From: a virus
Length of the DNA stretch: 31,885 nucleotides
Reading direction: 5' to 3' (one strand)
Virus record (IMG/VR): IMGVR_UViG_3300048838_000670
Span: 1-31,885 of that record
Below the pieces are notes generated by a model, which ran no database searches, was not told the origin of the DNA, and saw only the letters and a program-made list of their open reading frames with translations. This document shows, in pieces, positions 21,204-28,812 of this stretch. The position numbers and the translations under genes were made by a program. Numbering within the stretch: position 1 is the stretch's first letter; every line of letters starts with the position of its first letter.

Positions 21204-21547
21204 GCGTGCCGCGCCTCGAGTTCGAGATCCCATTCCCGCCGTCGCCGTTCGACGAGTGCCGGCGCTTGCCCAAGTACAAGCTCGAGCAGCGCTTCAAGGC
21301 CGAGGTCCGCGAGCGGTTCCGCGCTGCCGGCCCGATCACGTTCAAGCCCACGAGCGTGAGCCTGGTGGTGAGCCATCCGAGCCAGAACCGGCCCCGGGTC
21401 AACTTGATCGCCGCCCAGGCCAGCGTCGTAGGTGCGCTCAGCTCTTGCAACGCCATCCACCTGGTCTACCAGCTCGACCACGTCGAGGTCGTCCGCGGCG
21501 ACGCCGAACGCCCGGGCGTGGTCGTGATCCTGGAGGGCGCCCAATGA
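21200..21547 (+). CDS. RusA-like paralogue lacking the catalytic residues
   Basis: A 115-residue protein. It starts VPRLEFEIPFPPSPFDECRR, like the L-x-x-P-x-P-P-S-x-N start of RusA resolvases, and has the same strand-helix order as the next gene. Aligning RVNLIAAQASVVGAL with the DMDNLWKGTWDAL segment of RusA places Pro65 and Val67 where the two metal-binding aspartates belong and Ala71 at the lysine. Only an LDH aspartate remains near the third site. It may pair with the active RusA or bind junctions without cutting. The start is GTG 21200 in a GTGA overlap; the assignment is by my own alignment. Confidence 0.65.
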   Translation: MSVPRLEFEIPFPPSPFDECRRLPKYKLEQRFKAEVRERFRAAGPITFKPTSVSLVVSHPSQNRPRVNLIAAQASVVGALSSCNAIHLVYQLDHVEVVRGDAERPGVVVILEGAQ

Positions 21548-21921
21548 CCGGACCCAAGCGCCGCGTCTGCCTACTGCTGCGTTGGCCGCCCTCGGTCAAC
21601 CACTACTACGTCAACACCGGGCGTGGCCGCAAGGCCCTCTCTGACCCGGTCGTGGCGTTCCGCGCCCACGTCCAGGCATCGGTGCTCGAGCAGGAGCCCG
21701 GCTTCGACCCCCTCGAGGGCCCGCTCAACTTCCGGGCCACGCTCTGGCCGCCCGACCGGCGCCGGCGCGACATGGACAACCTGTGGAAGGGCACCTGGGA
21801 CGCGCTCAAGCACGCCCGGGTGATCCTGGACGACCAGCAGTTCAAGCGCAAGGCCGTGCTCTGGCACGACGAGCCGCGCAAGGGGGGCCAGATGTTGCTC
21901 CAGATTTCGGAGAGGGCATGA
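21544..21921 (+). CDS. rusA: RusA-family Holliday junction resolvase
   Basis: A 125-residue enzyme of typical RusA length. It begins LLRWPPSVNHYY and carries RRRDMDNLWKGTWDALKHARVILDDQQF. Asp76, Asp78, Lys82 and Asp97 reproduce the spacing of the RusA active site (D70, D72, K76, D91 in the Escherichia coli enzyme). As a dimer it resolves four-way junctions and branched replication intermediates, preparing linear DNA for packaging. It is coupled by ATGA on both sides and directly follows its inactive-looking paralogue. Confidence 0.92.
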   Translation: MTGPKRRVCLLLRWPPSVNHYYVNTGRGRKALSDPVVAFRAHVQASVLEQEPGFDPLEGPLNFRATLWPPDRRRRDMDNLWKGTWDALKHARVILDDQQFKRKAVLWHDEPRKGGQMLLQISERA

Positions 21922-22169
21922 GCTGGTGGAAGGACTACAAGCAGATCCGCAATCGGGCTGACGAGCTGAACCAGTCGGCACTCGAATTGCTCTGCGAGTC
22001 GCTGCCGAAAGGCGCCCGGGTGGCGTGGGATCACGGCGGCCACATTCAGCACGGTGTGGTCGAGTCTGTGGTAGGCATGAATTGCGATCATCGCGTTCGG
22101 GTAACGAACGACCGCACCGGGGTGACCAGGGTGATTTCGATCTTCCACCTTCGACCGGAGCTGGCATGA
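21918..22169 (+). CDS. Small SH3-like phage protein, unknown function
   Basis: An 83-residue protein. A polar N-terminal helix (SWWKDYKQIRNRADELNQSALELLCESL) is followed by a compact beta-domain, GARVAWDHGGHIQHGVVESVVG, then HRVRVTNDRTGVTRVISIFHLRPEL. The second part resembles small SH3/KOW-like barrels that bind nucleic acid or protein. It overlaps rusA and the following gene by 4 nt each. Function not recognised. Confidence 0.7.
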   Translation: MSWWKDYKQIRNRADELNQSALELLCESLPKGARVAWDHGGHIQHGVVESVVGMNCDHRVRVTNDRTGVTRVISIFHLRPELA

Positions 22170-22678
22170 TCGACGCAATCTCTCAACTCTGGGTCTCGAT
22201 CTTCGGCCTGACCGCGCTCCTCTGCATGGTCTCCAAGCCGATCCGCGCCCGCCGCGCCGGGGTGATCCTGGGCCTGATCGGCCAGCCAGGCTGGTACGCA
22301 CAGCTCGTGATCCATGAGCAATGGGGCATGCTGCCCGTGTTCGCCGGCTACACCGCGGTCTGGCTCATCGGGCTGTTCACGCTTTGGATTCGGCCGACCA
22401 ACGCTCCGCACACGCCAGAGACGATTCGGCCAGTCAACAACATCGAACGCGAGGTCATCGCGATCATCGGCACGAACACAATGTCAGGCCGAGAGATCCG
22501 TCAAGCCATGAAAGCTCGGGGGCATCACAGGACCAAGGCCGCTGCCTACTTGCTCTTGGCCAACATGGTTGATTCAGGCCTGCTACAGCACGACTGGGAA
22601 AACTGGGTAGAAAACGGCGAGACATACCGGCAAAAGGTCTTCAAACTGGCCCCGATTCGCCAGGCGGTGCCACGATGA
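22166..22678 (+). CDS. Membrane protein with C-terminal winged-helix domain
   Basis: A 170-residue protein. Residues 1-75 contain about three transmembrane helices (ISQLWVSIFGLTALLCMVS, RAGVILGLIGQPGWYAQLVI, MLPVFAGYTAVWLIGLFTLWI). Residues 90-165 look like a winged helix: EREVIAIIGTNTMSGREIRQAMKARGHHRTKAAAYLLLANMVDSGLLQHD, then a beta wing (ETYRQKVFKL). A DNA-binding domain tethered to the membrane is unusual for a phage early gene and could anchor replicating DNA. It overlaps the cytosine methyltransferase gene by ATGA. Confidence 0.7.
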   Translation: MIDAISQLWVSIFGLTALLCMVSKPIRARRAGVILGLIGQPGWYAQLVIHEQWGMLPVFAGYTAVWLIGLFTLWIRPTNAPHTPETIRPVNNIEREVIAIIGTNTMSGREIRQAMKARGHHRTKAAAYLLLANMVDSGLLQHDWENWVENGETYRQKVFKLAPIRQAVPR

Positions 22679-24351
22679 CAGGCCTGATCATCGACAACTT
22701 CGCGGGCGCGGGCGGGGCCTCGGTGGGGATCGAGGCGGCCATGGGCCGATCCGTCGACTACGCCATCAACCACGACCCCGAGGCGATCGAGACGCACGCG
22801 GTGAATCACCCGGGCACGACGCACCTGGTCGAGGACGTCTTCGCCGTGAATCCCGCCGAGCTGTGCGCGGGGCGGGCGGTGGACCTGGCTTGGTTTAGCC
22901 CGGACTGCACGCACCACAGCCGGGCCAAGGGCGGGCGGCCGCGCGAGAACAAGCGGCGCGGGCTGGCGTGGGTGGTGATCCGGTGGGCGGCGACGGTCCG
23001 GCCGGCGGTGATCATGCTCGAGAACGTGAGCGAGTTCGCCGAGTGGGGGCCGCTGGACGCCGAGGGCCGGCCGTGCCCAAAACGCAAGGGCCAGACGTTC
23101 CGGTCGTGGACCGGGCGGCTCCGCGAGCTGGGCTACGACGTGCAGTGGCGCGAGCTGGTGGCGGCCGACTACGGCACGCCCACGATCCGCAAGCGGCTGT
23201 TCCTGGTGGCGCGGTGCGACGGCAAGCCCATCGTGTGGCCCGAGCCGACCCACGCGCCGCGTGAGAAGGCCGGGGCGCTGGGGCTCAAGCCGTGGCGGGC
23301 GGCGGCCGAGTGCATCGACTGGAGCCTGCCGTGCCCGTCGATCTTCCTGACGCCCGAGGAGGCCAAGGCGTGGGGCAAGGCCCACGGCGTGCCGACGCCC
23401 AAGCGGCCGCTGGCCGAGGCGACGATGGCACGCATCGCGAGGGGCGTGAAGCGGTATGTGCTCGACGGCGATCCTTTCGTGGTGCTGTGCAACCACGGCG
23501 GGTCCGAGTTCCGGGGCCAGGCGGTCGGCGATCCGATGCAGACGATCACGGCCGCGCACGATGCGCGGGGTGTCGTGCGCCCGTTCGTGACGAAGTTTCG
23601 TACGGGTTCGACGGGCCACTCGGCCGAGGATCCGCTGCACACAATCACGGCCAACAGCTTTGTGAAGCGGCCGGGCGGCGCGGTCCCGCTTGGAATCGTG
23701 GCGCCGAGCCTCGTGCAGACCGGCTACGGCGAGCGTGAGGGCCAGGCCCCGCGTTCCCTGGACATCGGCCGGCCGCTGGGTGTGGTGCCCGCGGGCGGGT
23801 GCAAGCACGCCCTGGTCGCGGCGTTCCTGGCCAAGCACTTCGGCGGGGTCGTGGGCCAGGGCGTCGACCGCCCCGCGTCTACGGTGACGGCGACCGACCA
23901 CCACGCGCTGGTGGCGGCAAGCCTGACGTACGCCCAGCAGGGCGGCCGCAACCGCGACGCGCGGGAGCCGATCCACACGATCACCGCCAGCGGCAAGGAC
24001 CAGAACTGCGCCGTCGCCGCCTTCCTGACCAAGTACCACGGCACCGGCGGGCAGCACGCGGCCTGCGGCGACCCGATGCACTGCGTGACGTGCGCCGACC
24101 GGATGGCCCTGGTGACGGTGGCCGGCCAGGTCTACGCCATCGCTGATCTGTGCATGCGCATGCTCCAGCCCCACGAGCTGCTGGCGGCCCAGTTCGGGCG
24201 CTTCGCCGCGGGCTACCGGCTGATCGGCACGAAGCGGCGGCAGGTGGCGGGGATCGGCAACTCGGTGTGTCCCGAGGTCGCCGAGGCGCTGGTGCGGGCG
24301 AACGTGCCGGCGCGGGCGCCGCGGCGGTCCAGAAAGGCGGTGGCGGCGTGA
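22675..24351 (+). CDS. C5-cytosine DNA methyltransferase
   Basis: A 558-residue enzyme. Motif I is DNFAGAGGAS (residues 7-16), motif IV is SPDCTHHS with catalytic Cys78 (DC in place of the usual PC, a variant seen in phage enzymes), motif VI is ENV (116-118), motif VIII is PTIRKRLFLVA, and motif X is GNSVCPEVAEALVRAN near the end. The region between VIII and IX is long and contains five repeats of the type DP-x-x-T-I-T-A, the likely target-recognition domain. It should methylate phage DNA to evade host restriction. There is no partner nuclease, so it is an orphan modifier. A GTGA overlap joins it to the next gene. Confidence 0.93.
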   Translation: MTGLIIDNFAGAGGASVGIEAAMGRSVDYAINHDPEAIETHAVNHPGTTHLVEDVFAVNPAELCAGRAVDLAWFSPDCTHHSRAKGGRPRENKRRGLAWVVIRWAATVRPAVIMLENVSEFAEWGPLDAEGRPCPKRKGQTFRSWTGRLRELGYDVQWRELVAADYGTPTIRKRLFLVARCDGKPIVWPEPTHAPREKAGALGLKPWRAAAECIDWSLPCPSIFLTPEEAKAWGKAHGVPTPKRPLAEATMARIARGVKRYVLDGDPFVVLCNHGGSEFRGQAVGDPMQTITAAHDARGVVRPFVTKFRTGSTGHSAEDPLHTITANSFVKRPGGAVPLGIVAPSLVQTGYGEREGQAPRSLDIGRPLGVVPAGGCKHALVAAFLAKHFGGVVGQGVDRPASTVTATDHHALVAASLTYAQQGGRNRDAREPIHTITASGKDQNCAVAAFLTKYHGTGGQHAACGDPMHCVTCADRMALVTVAGQVYAIADLCMRMLQPHELLAAQFGRFAAGYRLIGTKRRQVAGIGNSVCPEVAEALVRANVPARAPRRSRKAVAA

Positions 24352-24863
24352 CGTTCAAGGCCAAACCCATCCCCCGACCGCAACCTGTAAGCCAGCCTGA
24401 GCAGTTGCCACCCGAGACACCCGAGCCCGTGGCCTTCATCGAAGTCCAAGGCCCGGTGGCCAACCGCGGCGTGTTGACTCCTGAGGTCCTTCTCACGCTC
24501 GTGCTGGACTTCTACGGCGTCTCGGATGCAATATTCCGAGGTCGTGGCCGCCACAGGGACACGGTGAAGGCTCGCCAGGCGTTCGTCTGGCTCGCTCGGC
24601 AGCACCTGAAGCACTCGTACCCCGAGCTGGCCATCATTGCGAGCAGGCCCAACCACTCCAGCCTCGTCACGCAGATGCGTCGTGTCGAGCGTCGGATGAT
24701 CGAAGAGCCGGATTTCCGCGACGAGCTGCTTGAGCTCAACGCCTGGGTCATTGCCAATAAACCAGGGCGCAAGCCGCCAGCGCCGGAGGTCACGCAGCAC
24801 CAGCCCGCCGCGCCGTACCCGATCGAGGGCGATCCGATCCCGCTGGAAGGCGGTGAGTCATGA
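24348..24863 (+). CDS. DnaA domain-IV-like protein without the ATPase
   Basis: A 171-residue protein. Residues 45-118 match the DNA-binding domain IV of DnaA: LLTLVLDFYGVSDAIFRGRGRHRDTVKARQAFVWLARQHLK, then the recognition-helix signature ELAIIASRPNHSSLVTQMRRV. N- and C-terminal parts are proline-rich and presumably disordered. There is no Walker motif, so it can bind DnaA-box-like DNA but cannot form the ATP-driven filament. Located 1 kb before the initiator gene and its iterons, it could mark the phage origin, recruit host DnaB, or titrate host DnaA sites. It starts at GTG 24348. Confidence 0.8.
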   Translation: MTFKAKPIPRPQPVSQPEQLPPETPEPVAFIEVQGPVANRGVLTPEVLLTLVLDFYGVSDAIFRGRGRHRDTVKARQAFVWLARQHLKHSYPELAIIASRPNHSSLVTQMRRVERRMIEEPDFRDELLELNAWVIANKPGRKPPAPEVTQHQPAAPYPIEGDPIPLEGGES

Positions 24864-25804
24864 CGGCGGTGGACTGCGCGATTCGGGCGGTGGCGCCATG
24901 GTTCGGTGCGAAGCGCCGCATGGCAGAGATGATCGTCGCCGAGTTGGGCGAGCATGACAGCTACGTCGAGCCGTTTTGCGGCTCCTGCGCCGTGCTGCTC
25001 GGCAAACAACAGGTCAGCTTCGAGACCGTGAACGACCTCCACGGTGACCTGACCCACCTGCTCCGGTGCCTCCAGGATGAGGCCGTGGCGCTCTGGCTGT
25101 ACGGACAGACCGCACGGACGTGCATGGCCGAGGGCTTGCTGAAGGACGCCCACGAGCTGCTCGGCGGATCTCCGCCGCCAGACATGGGCGCTCCGGTCGA
25201 CCGCCACCGCGCGTACGCCTATCTGATCCAGAGCTGGATGATGCGGTCCGGCGTGTCCGGAACCAAACTCGGAGAGGTCTCAGGGGTCAGCTCGTGCATC
25301 GCAACGAGGTTCACCACCGGCGGAGGATCCCCAACCGTTCGTTGGACCTCGATGGTCGAGAGCATTCCCGCGTGGCACCTTCGGCTCCGGAGCGTCGTGG
25401 TGCTCCGCCGAGATGCTTTCGCGCTCATCGAGCAGATTGACGACAAGTCTGGCGTGGTGATCTACCTAGACCCGCCATATCTGGCGGGATCTCGCACCGG
25501 ACTGGACCGCGCCAGCGGAAAGGCGGCCTACCTCCACGAGTTCGAGGCCGGCGGCGTCGGGATCTTCGGCCACGTGGACGACCACACCCGCCTGGCCGAC
25601 GCCCTGGGCCGCTTCAAGCGGGCCCGGGTCGTCGTCAGCTACTACGCCCACCCCCGCCTGGCGGAGCTCTACCCGGGCTGGACCGTGCGCGACTGCACCC
25701 AGAACAAGAACATGAGCAACTTCACTGGCCGCGGCGAGCGCTACTCCAAGTCGCCCGAGGTTCTGTTGATCAACGGGCCCAGCTACACCGGCGGTGGCTC
25801 ATGA
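24860..25804 (+). CDS. Dam-type N6-adenine DNA methyltransferase
   Basis: A 314-residue class D12 enzyme. Motifs in order are APWFGAKRRMA (residues 12-22; the SAM-site helix), VEPFCGSCAVL (36-46) and LDPPYLAG (203-210; catalytic DPPY). Homologues methylate adenine, commonly in GATC; the target here is unknown. Together with the cytosine methyltransferase it gives the phage two modifications. Coupled by ATGA to both neighbours. The central region (residues 130-165, SGVSGTKLGEVSGVSSCIATRF) differs from the enteric Dam and probably sets specificity. Confidence 0.92.
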   Translation: MTAVDCAIRAVAPWFGAKRRMAEMIVAELGEHDSYVEPFCGSCAVLLGKQQVSFETVNDLHGDLTHLLRCLQDEAVALWLYGQTARTCMAEGLLKDAHELLGGSPPPDMGAPVDRHRAYAYLIQSWMMRSGVSGTKLGEVSGVSSCIATRFTTGGGSPTVRWTSMVESIPAWHLRLRSVVVLRRDAFALIEQIDDKSGVVIYLDPPYLAGSRTGLDRASGKAAYLHEFEAGGVGIFGHVDDHTRLADALGRFKRARVVVSYYAHPRLAELYPGWTVRDCTQNKNMSNFTGRGERYSKSPEVLLINGPSYTGGGS

Positions 25805-26904
25805 GTAAGGCCCCCGGCATCTTCATCCAGCTCAAGACCACGATCATCCACGATGACAAGCTCGCCGCGGCGGGCCCTGAGGCCACGTGCCTGTACGTCA
25901 AGGGCCTCTGCTGGGCGAAGGAACACCTGACCGATGGCGAGGTCCGGCGTGGCGCCCTGGCCATCCTGGGGGCCGGCATCAGCGACCCAGAGGCCGCCGC
26001 GCAGCGCCTCGTGGACAACCACCTGTGGACCGTGACCGAGAACGGCTGGACGGTCGGCTCCGAGCGGTGGGCCAGGCACCAGGAAACCAAGGCCCAGGTC
26101 GACGCCCGCCGAGAGGCCGACCGAGAGCGCAAGAAGGCCGGCAAGAAGGTCACAAAGAAGGTCGCGAAGACCACGAAACCGAAGGCGTCAGGAATCCGCG
26201 AGGATTCCGGGCGGAATCCGAGCGGAAGCAAACCGGAATCCGCGACGAGTCGGGACGGATTCCAGCATACAGACACATATCCAGAGACAGAGACAGAGAC
26301 AGAATCACCACCACCACGCGCGAGCAAACGCGAACCCGAACCGGCTGCGCCGGGTGGTGGTGGTGGTGAGTGCGCTGGATTCGAGGGGGATCTGGACACG
26401 GCTGTCGCCGCCCTGACGGCGCTCCGCGTGAACCGGGCCACGTCCCACGCCCGGCAGGCGGGCAGCGAGCGGGCGGTGCTCTACGCCATCGAGCGGGCCC
26501 GCGAGCCCGGCGTGAAGAACCGGGCCGCCATGGCGGTCCAGCTCATCCGCGACGGCGAGAAGCCGCCGGCGGGCTGGCGATCGCGGGGCGAGATCGATGC
26601 CGCCAGCGCCGAGCGCAACCGCCAGGCCGATCGCGATCAGGCCGTCGATCTGGCACAGCGGAAGCGCGAGTACGAACGCAACGTCGCCGAGATCGCGTTG
26701 ATCAAGGCCCACCAGGACATCGCCATGCAAGCCGCCGAGCAGGTCGCCAAGGGCGACAGCTTCTCGGCCAGGACGCTCAGATCCAGGCCCAAGCGTGATT
26801 GGGTGCTCAACCCGCTCTGCCGTGCCGAGGTCCTGGACGCGATCGAGAAAGAAACCGGAGACACCGTCGAGGCGCTGCTGGCCAGCGGGAGGGAATCAGC
26901 GTGA
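25801..26904 (+). CDS. Replication initiator-like protein (lambda O/DnaD type) containing the origin
   Basis: A 367-residue protein. Residues 1-100 look like a winged-helix DNA-binding domain (FIQLKTTIIHDDKLAAAGPEATCLYVKGLCWAKEHLTDGEV, LVDNHLWTVTENGWTV). Residues 105-195 are disordered and basic, then Thr/Glu- and Gly-rich; residues 195-367 are helical and may recruit the host helicase. In size and layout it resembles lambda O and DnaD-type phage initiators. The disordered middle is encoded by 11-bp-spaced iterons and a 13-bp inverted repeat, exactly as lambda carries ori inside O. Overlaps are ATGA upstream and GTGA downstream. Confidence 0.78.
   Translation: MSKAPGIFIQLKTTIIHDDKLAAAGPEATCLYVKGLCWAKEHLTDGEVRRGALAILGAGISDPEAAAQRLVDNHLWTVTENGWTVGSERWARHQETKAQVDARREADRERKKAGKKVTKKVAKTTKPKASGIREDSGRNPSGSKPESATSRDGFQHTDTYPETETETESPPPRASKREPEPAAPGGGGGECAGFEGDLDTAVAALTALRVNRATSHARQAGSERAVLYAIERAREPGVKNRAAMAVQLIRDGEKPPAGWRSRGEIDAASAERNRQADRDQAVDLAQRKREYERNVAEIALIKAHQDIAMQAAEQVAKGDSFSARTLRSRPKRDWVLNPLCRAEVLDAIEKETGDTVEALLASGRESA
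26190..26369 (+). other. Probable replication origin inside the initiator gene
   Basis: Seven consecutive 11-bp units run from 26190 to 26266. Five contain the self-complementary core GGAWTCC, at 26191, 26202, 26213, 26235 and 26257; those at 26224 and 26246 are degenerate. One unit per helical turn is ideal for cooperative initiator binding. A less G+C-rich stretch with three AGAGAC repeats (26283-26300) follows, then a perfect 13-bp inverted repeat, TCACCACCACCAC at 26305-26317 and its complement at 26357-26369. Because 11 is not a multiple of 3, the repeat is kept at DNA level. Confidence 0.75.
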
Positions 26905-27326
26905 AGATCGAAGAACTCATGGAGATCGTCAGGATTTACCGGCTCTCGAAGGCGGATGAAAAACAAACGGGCAGGACCAGTGCCATGATCGAAGAAATGG
27001 CCCGTCGAGTTGCCCACGGCAGCGACGTGCTCGGTGTGTTTGTGTCACGCCAGCAAGCCATGGCCGCGATGTCCGACGTCGAGAAGCGAGCCCGGGAGAT
27101 TCATCAGGAGCTCGGCAAGACCCAGCCTTCTGAATCTGTGCTGGCCCTCGGCAACGCCCTCAGGGAGCGTCACCCGGACGCCCGCGGCCATTGCTTCTGC
27201 ATCCAGGTGGGCACCGCCACGCCGCCCAGTTTCTACCCGGATGAACGGTTCGTAGACCACGCGGTGCATGAGGCTCGCGTTTCCACGTTCGCTTGTGACA
27301 TGGGTCTTCTGGGGGTGTCGTCATGA
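26901..27326 (+). CDS. Unknown early protein
   Basis: A 141-residue protein. The N-terminal half is helical (KIEELMEIVRIYRLSKADEKQ, MIEEMARRVAHGSDVLGVFVSRQQAMAAM). The second half has cysteine and aromatic residues (HCFCIQVGTATPPSFYPDERFVDHAVHEARVSTFACDMG). The start is GTG 26901, overlapping the initiator stop as GTGA. No family recognised. Location after the initiator, where lambda has its helicase loader, invites but does not prove a loader role. Confidence 0.65.
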   Translation: MKIEELMEIVRIYRLSKADEKQTGRTSAMIEEMARRVAHGSDVLGVFVSRQQAMAAMSDVEKRAREIHQELGKTQPSESVLALGNALRERHPDARGHCFCIQVGTATPPSFYPDERFVDHAVHEARVSTFACDMGLLGVSS

Positions 27327-27436
27327 AACCGATCCGCGCCATCGTCTCGTTCCTCGCCTGCGCGCTCTACGCCATCGGCTACGCCTTCATGTGGGCCTCC
27401 CAGGCCCTCGACGAGGCCGTGGAGGTGCGCCCGTGA
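27323..27436 (+). CDS. 37-residue membrane peptide
   Basis: Encodes MKPIRAIVSFLACALYAIGY, one transmembrane helix (about residues 5-27), then a short acidic tail ending VEVRP. It overlaps the upstream stop as ATGA and the downstream start as GTGA, so it occupies a coupled gene slot and is very unlikely to be chance. Tiny membrane peptides in phage early operons can inhibit host membrane proteins, but no specific role can be read here. Confidence 0.65.
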   Translation: MKPIRAIVSFLACALYAIGYAFMWASQALDEAVEVRP

Positions 27437-28812
27437 AGGTCGACCTCACGATCAACAAGGCCCGCGGCGTCCAGCGCACGGACATCGAGTGGGCCGACTA
27501 CTCGGCCAACCCCATCCGGGCCCGCGACCGCGTCACGGGCGAGGTCGGATGGGCCTGCCGCAAGGTCAGCGCCGGCTGCGCGAACTGCTACGCCGAGGCG
27601 CTCAACAAGCGCTTCGGCACCAAGCACCCCTACACCGCCGCCGGGCTCGGCCAGGTCGAGCAGGTGCTCGATGAGGGCGTGCTCCGCAAGCTGCTGACCA
27701 TGCGGCCGCGGGGCCCGTTCAATAACGGCCGGGAGCGTCCGGCGGTGTTCCTGGGCGACATGATGGACCTGTTCTACGGCGACGAGGCCGACGAGCGGGC
27801 CGCCAAGGCCGCCGGCGTGCCCTTCGCCCCGATCCCCTTCGACATGCTCGACCGCCTCTTCGCCGTCATGGCGCTGCGCACCGACATCGACTTCCTGCTG
27901 CTGACCAAGCGGCCTGGGCGGATGCGGGAGTATTTCGAGGCACACCCCGACTTTGACCGCGCCTTGGACAGACTCCCGGGCGCTGCGGACATCGACATCG
28001 ATGGCACCCATCTCAAGTGCGTCCAAGACTCGACGGGCGAATACGAGGTCGTGACGCGGGTTTGGCCCCTGCCCAACGTCTGGGGCGGCACGAGCGTCGA
28101 GAGCGACGCCGTGATCAATCGCGTCGATGAGCTGCGTAAGTGCCGCCTGGCCGTCCGCTTCCTGAGCTGCGAGCCGCTGATTGGCAAGCTGAACCTCAAC
28201 GGCATGCTTCGCAAGTCGCAGAGGCGTCATATCGGGGCGTGTATAAACGGCCTGCTGCGCAACCGCCAATTCGACTGCTTGCAGCACGACGACGGCACGC
28301 CGATGACGCCGGCAGAGGCCGAGGCTGACCTCAGGCAGCTTCAGATCGAAGGCGTTGAAGTCATCCCCTGCGTCGGCCGCGACAAGTGCCCCGACTTCCA
28401 CCCCAAGACCGGCTGCCCTGGCCACCCCCAGGCCGGCATCGACTGGGTCATCGTCGGCGGCGAGAGCGGCCGCGGCGCCCGGCCGTGCGATCTGGCGTGG
28501 ATCCGCGGCGTGGTCGAGCAGTGCCGCGAGGCGAAGGTGCCCTGCTTCGTGAAGCAGCTCGGATATTGGATCCAAGGCCCGCACGACTTCGATGGCTGGC
28601 ATGGTGCCATCGATCGATTCCTGCTGAAGTCCGAAGATGGATCCACGGCCACCTGGCACCGTCCAGTACTCCGATCCGAGCTCCACCCAGAACGCTTTGA
28701 CGAGCGCCCGCGCAACGCGATCGCGTGGGGCTTGGGCGACCCCAAGGGCGGCGACCCGGCCGAATGGCCCCAGGACCTCCGCGTCCGCCAGATCCCCGGG
28801 GGTGGCCAGTGA
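27433..28812 (+). CDS. DUF5131 (Gp37/Gp68-like) radical-SAM-type protein
   Basis: A 459-residue protein. TDIEWADYSANP (residues 16-27) and CRKVSAGCANCYAEALNKRFG (Cys42, Cys49, Cys52) are the family hallmark; the three cysteines resemble a radical-SAM iron-sulfur site with a C-x6-C-x2-C spacing. FLGDMMDLFY, LLLTKRPGRM, VWGGTSVES, FLSCEPLIG and WVIVGGESGRGARP follow in the expected TIM-barrel order. An insertion between FLSCEPLIG and the GGESG strand contains five further cysteines (including CPDFHPKTGC) and may hold another metal. The substrate is unknown. It starts at GTG 27433 and is coupled to the downstream ASCH-like gene. Confidence 0.85.
   Translation: MKVDLTINKARGVQRTDIEWADYSANPIRARDRVTGEVGWACRKVSAGCANCYAEALNKRFGTKHPYTAAGLGQVEQVLDEGVLRKLLTMRPRGPFNNGRERPAVFLGDMMDLFYGDEADERAAKAAGVPFAPIPFDMLDRLFAVMALRTDIDFLLLTKRPGRMREYFEAHPDFDRALDRLPGAADIDIDGTHLKCVQDSTGEYEVVTRVWPLPNVWGGTSVESDAVINRVDELRKCRLAVRFLSCEPLIGKLNLNGMLRKSQRRHIGACINGLLRNRQFDCLQHDDGTPMTPAEAEADLRQLQIEGVEVIPCVGRDKCPDFHPKTGCPGHPQAGIDWVIVGGESGRGARPCDLAWIRGVVEQCREAKVPCFVKQLGYWIQGPHDFDGWHGAIDRFLLKSEDGSTATWHRPVLRSELHPERFDERPRNAIAWGLGDPKGGDPAEWPQDLRVRQIPGGGQ

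Noticed and set aside
20040-21233. Long antisense Cys/Pro-rich reading frame across the array, and a plus-strand Arg/Ala/Gly-rich one
   Set aside because: Both are by-products of the GGCNN register, lack ribosome sites and run across well-supported genes on the plus strand.
22546-24174. Antisense reading frame of more than 500 codons over the cytosine methyltransferase
   Set aside because: High G+C creates long open frames opposite real genes. The plus strand contains all methyltransferase motifs.
26283-26368. Simple microsatellites (AGAGAC, ACC/GGT) as recent slippage products
   Set aside because: They flank iterons with exact helical spacing and form a precise 13-bp inverted repeat, so an origin role explains them better.
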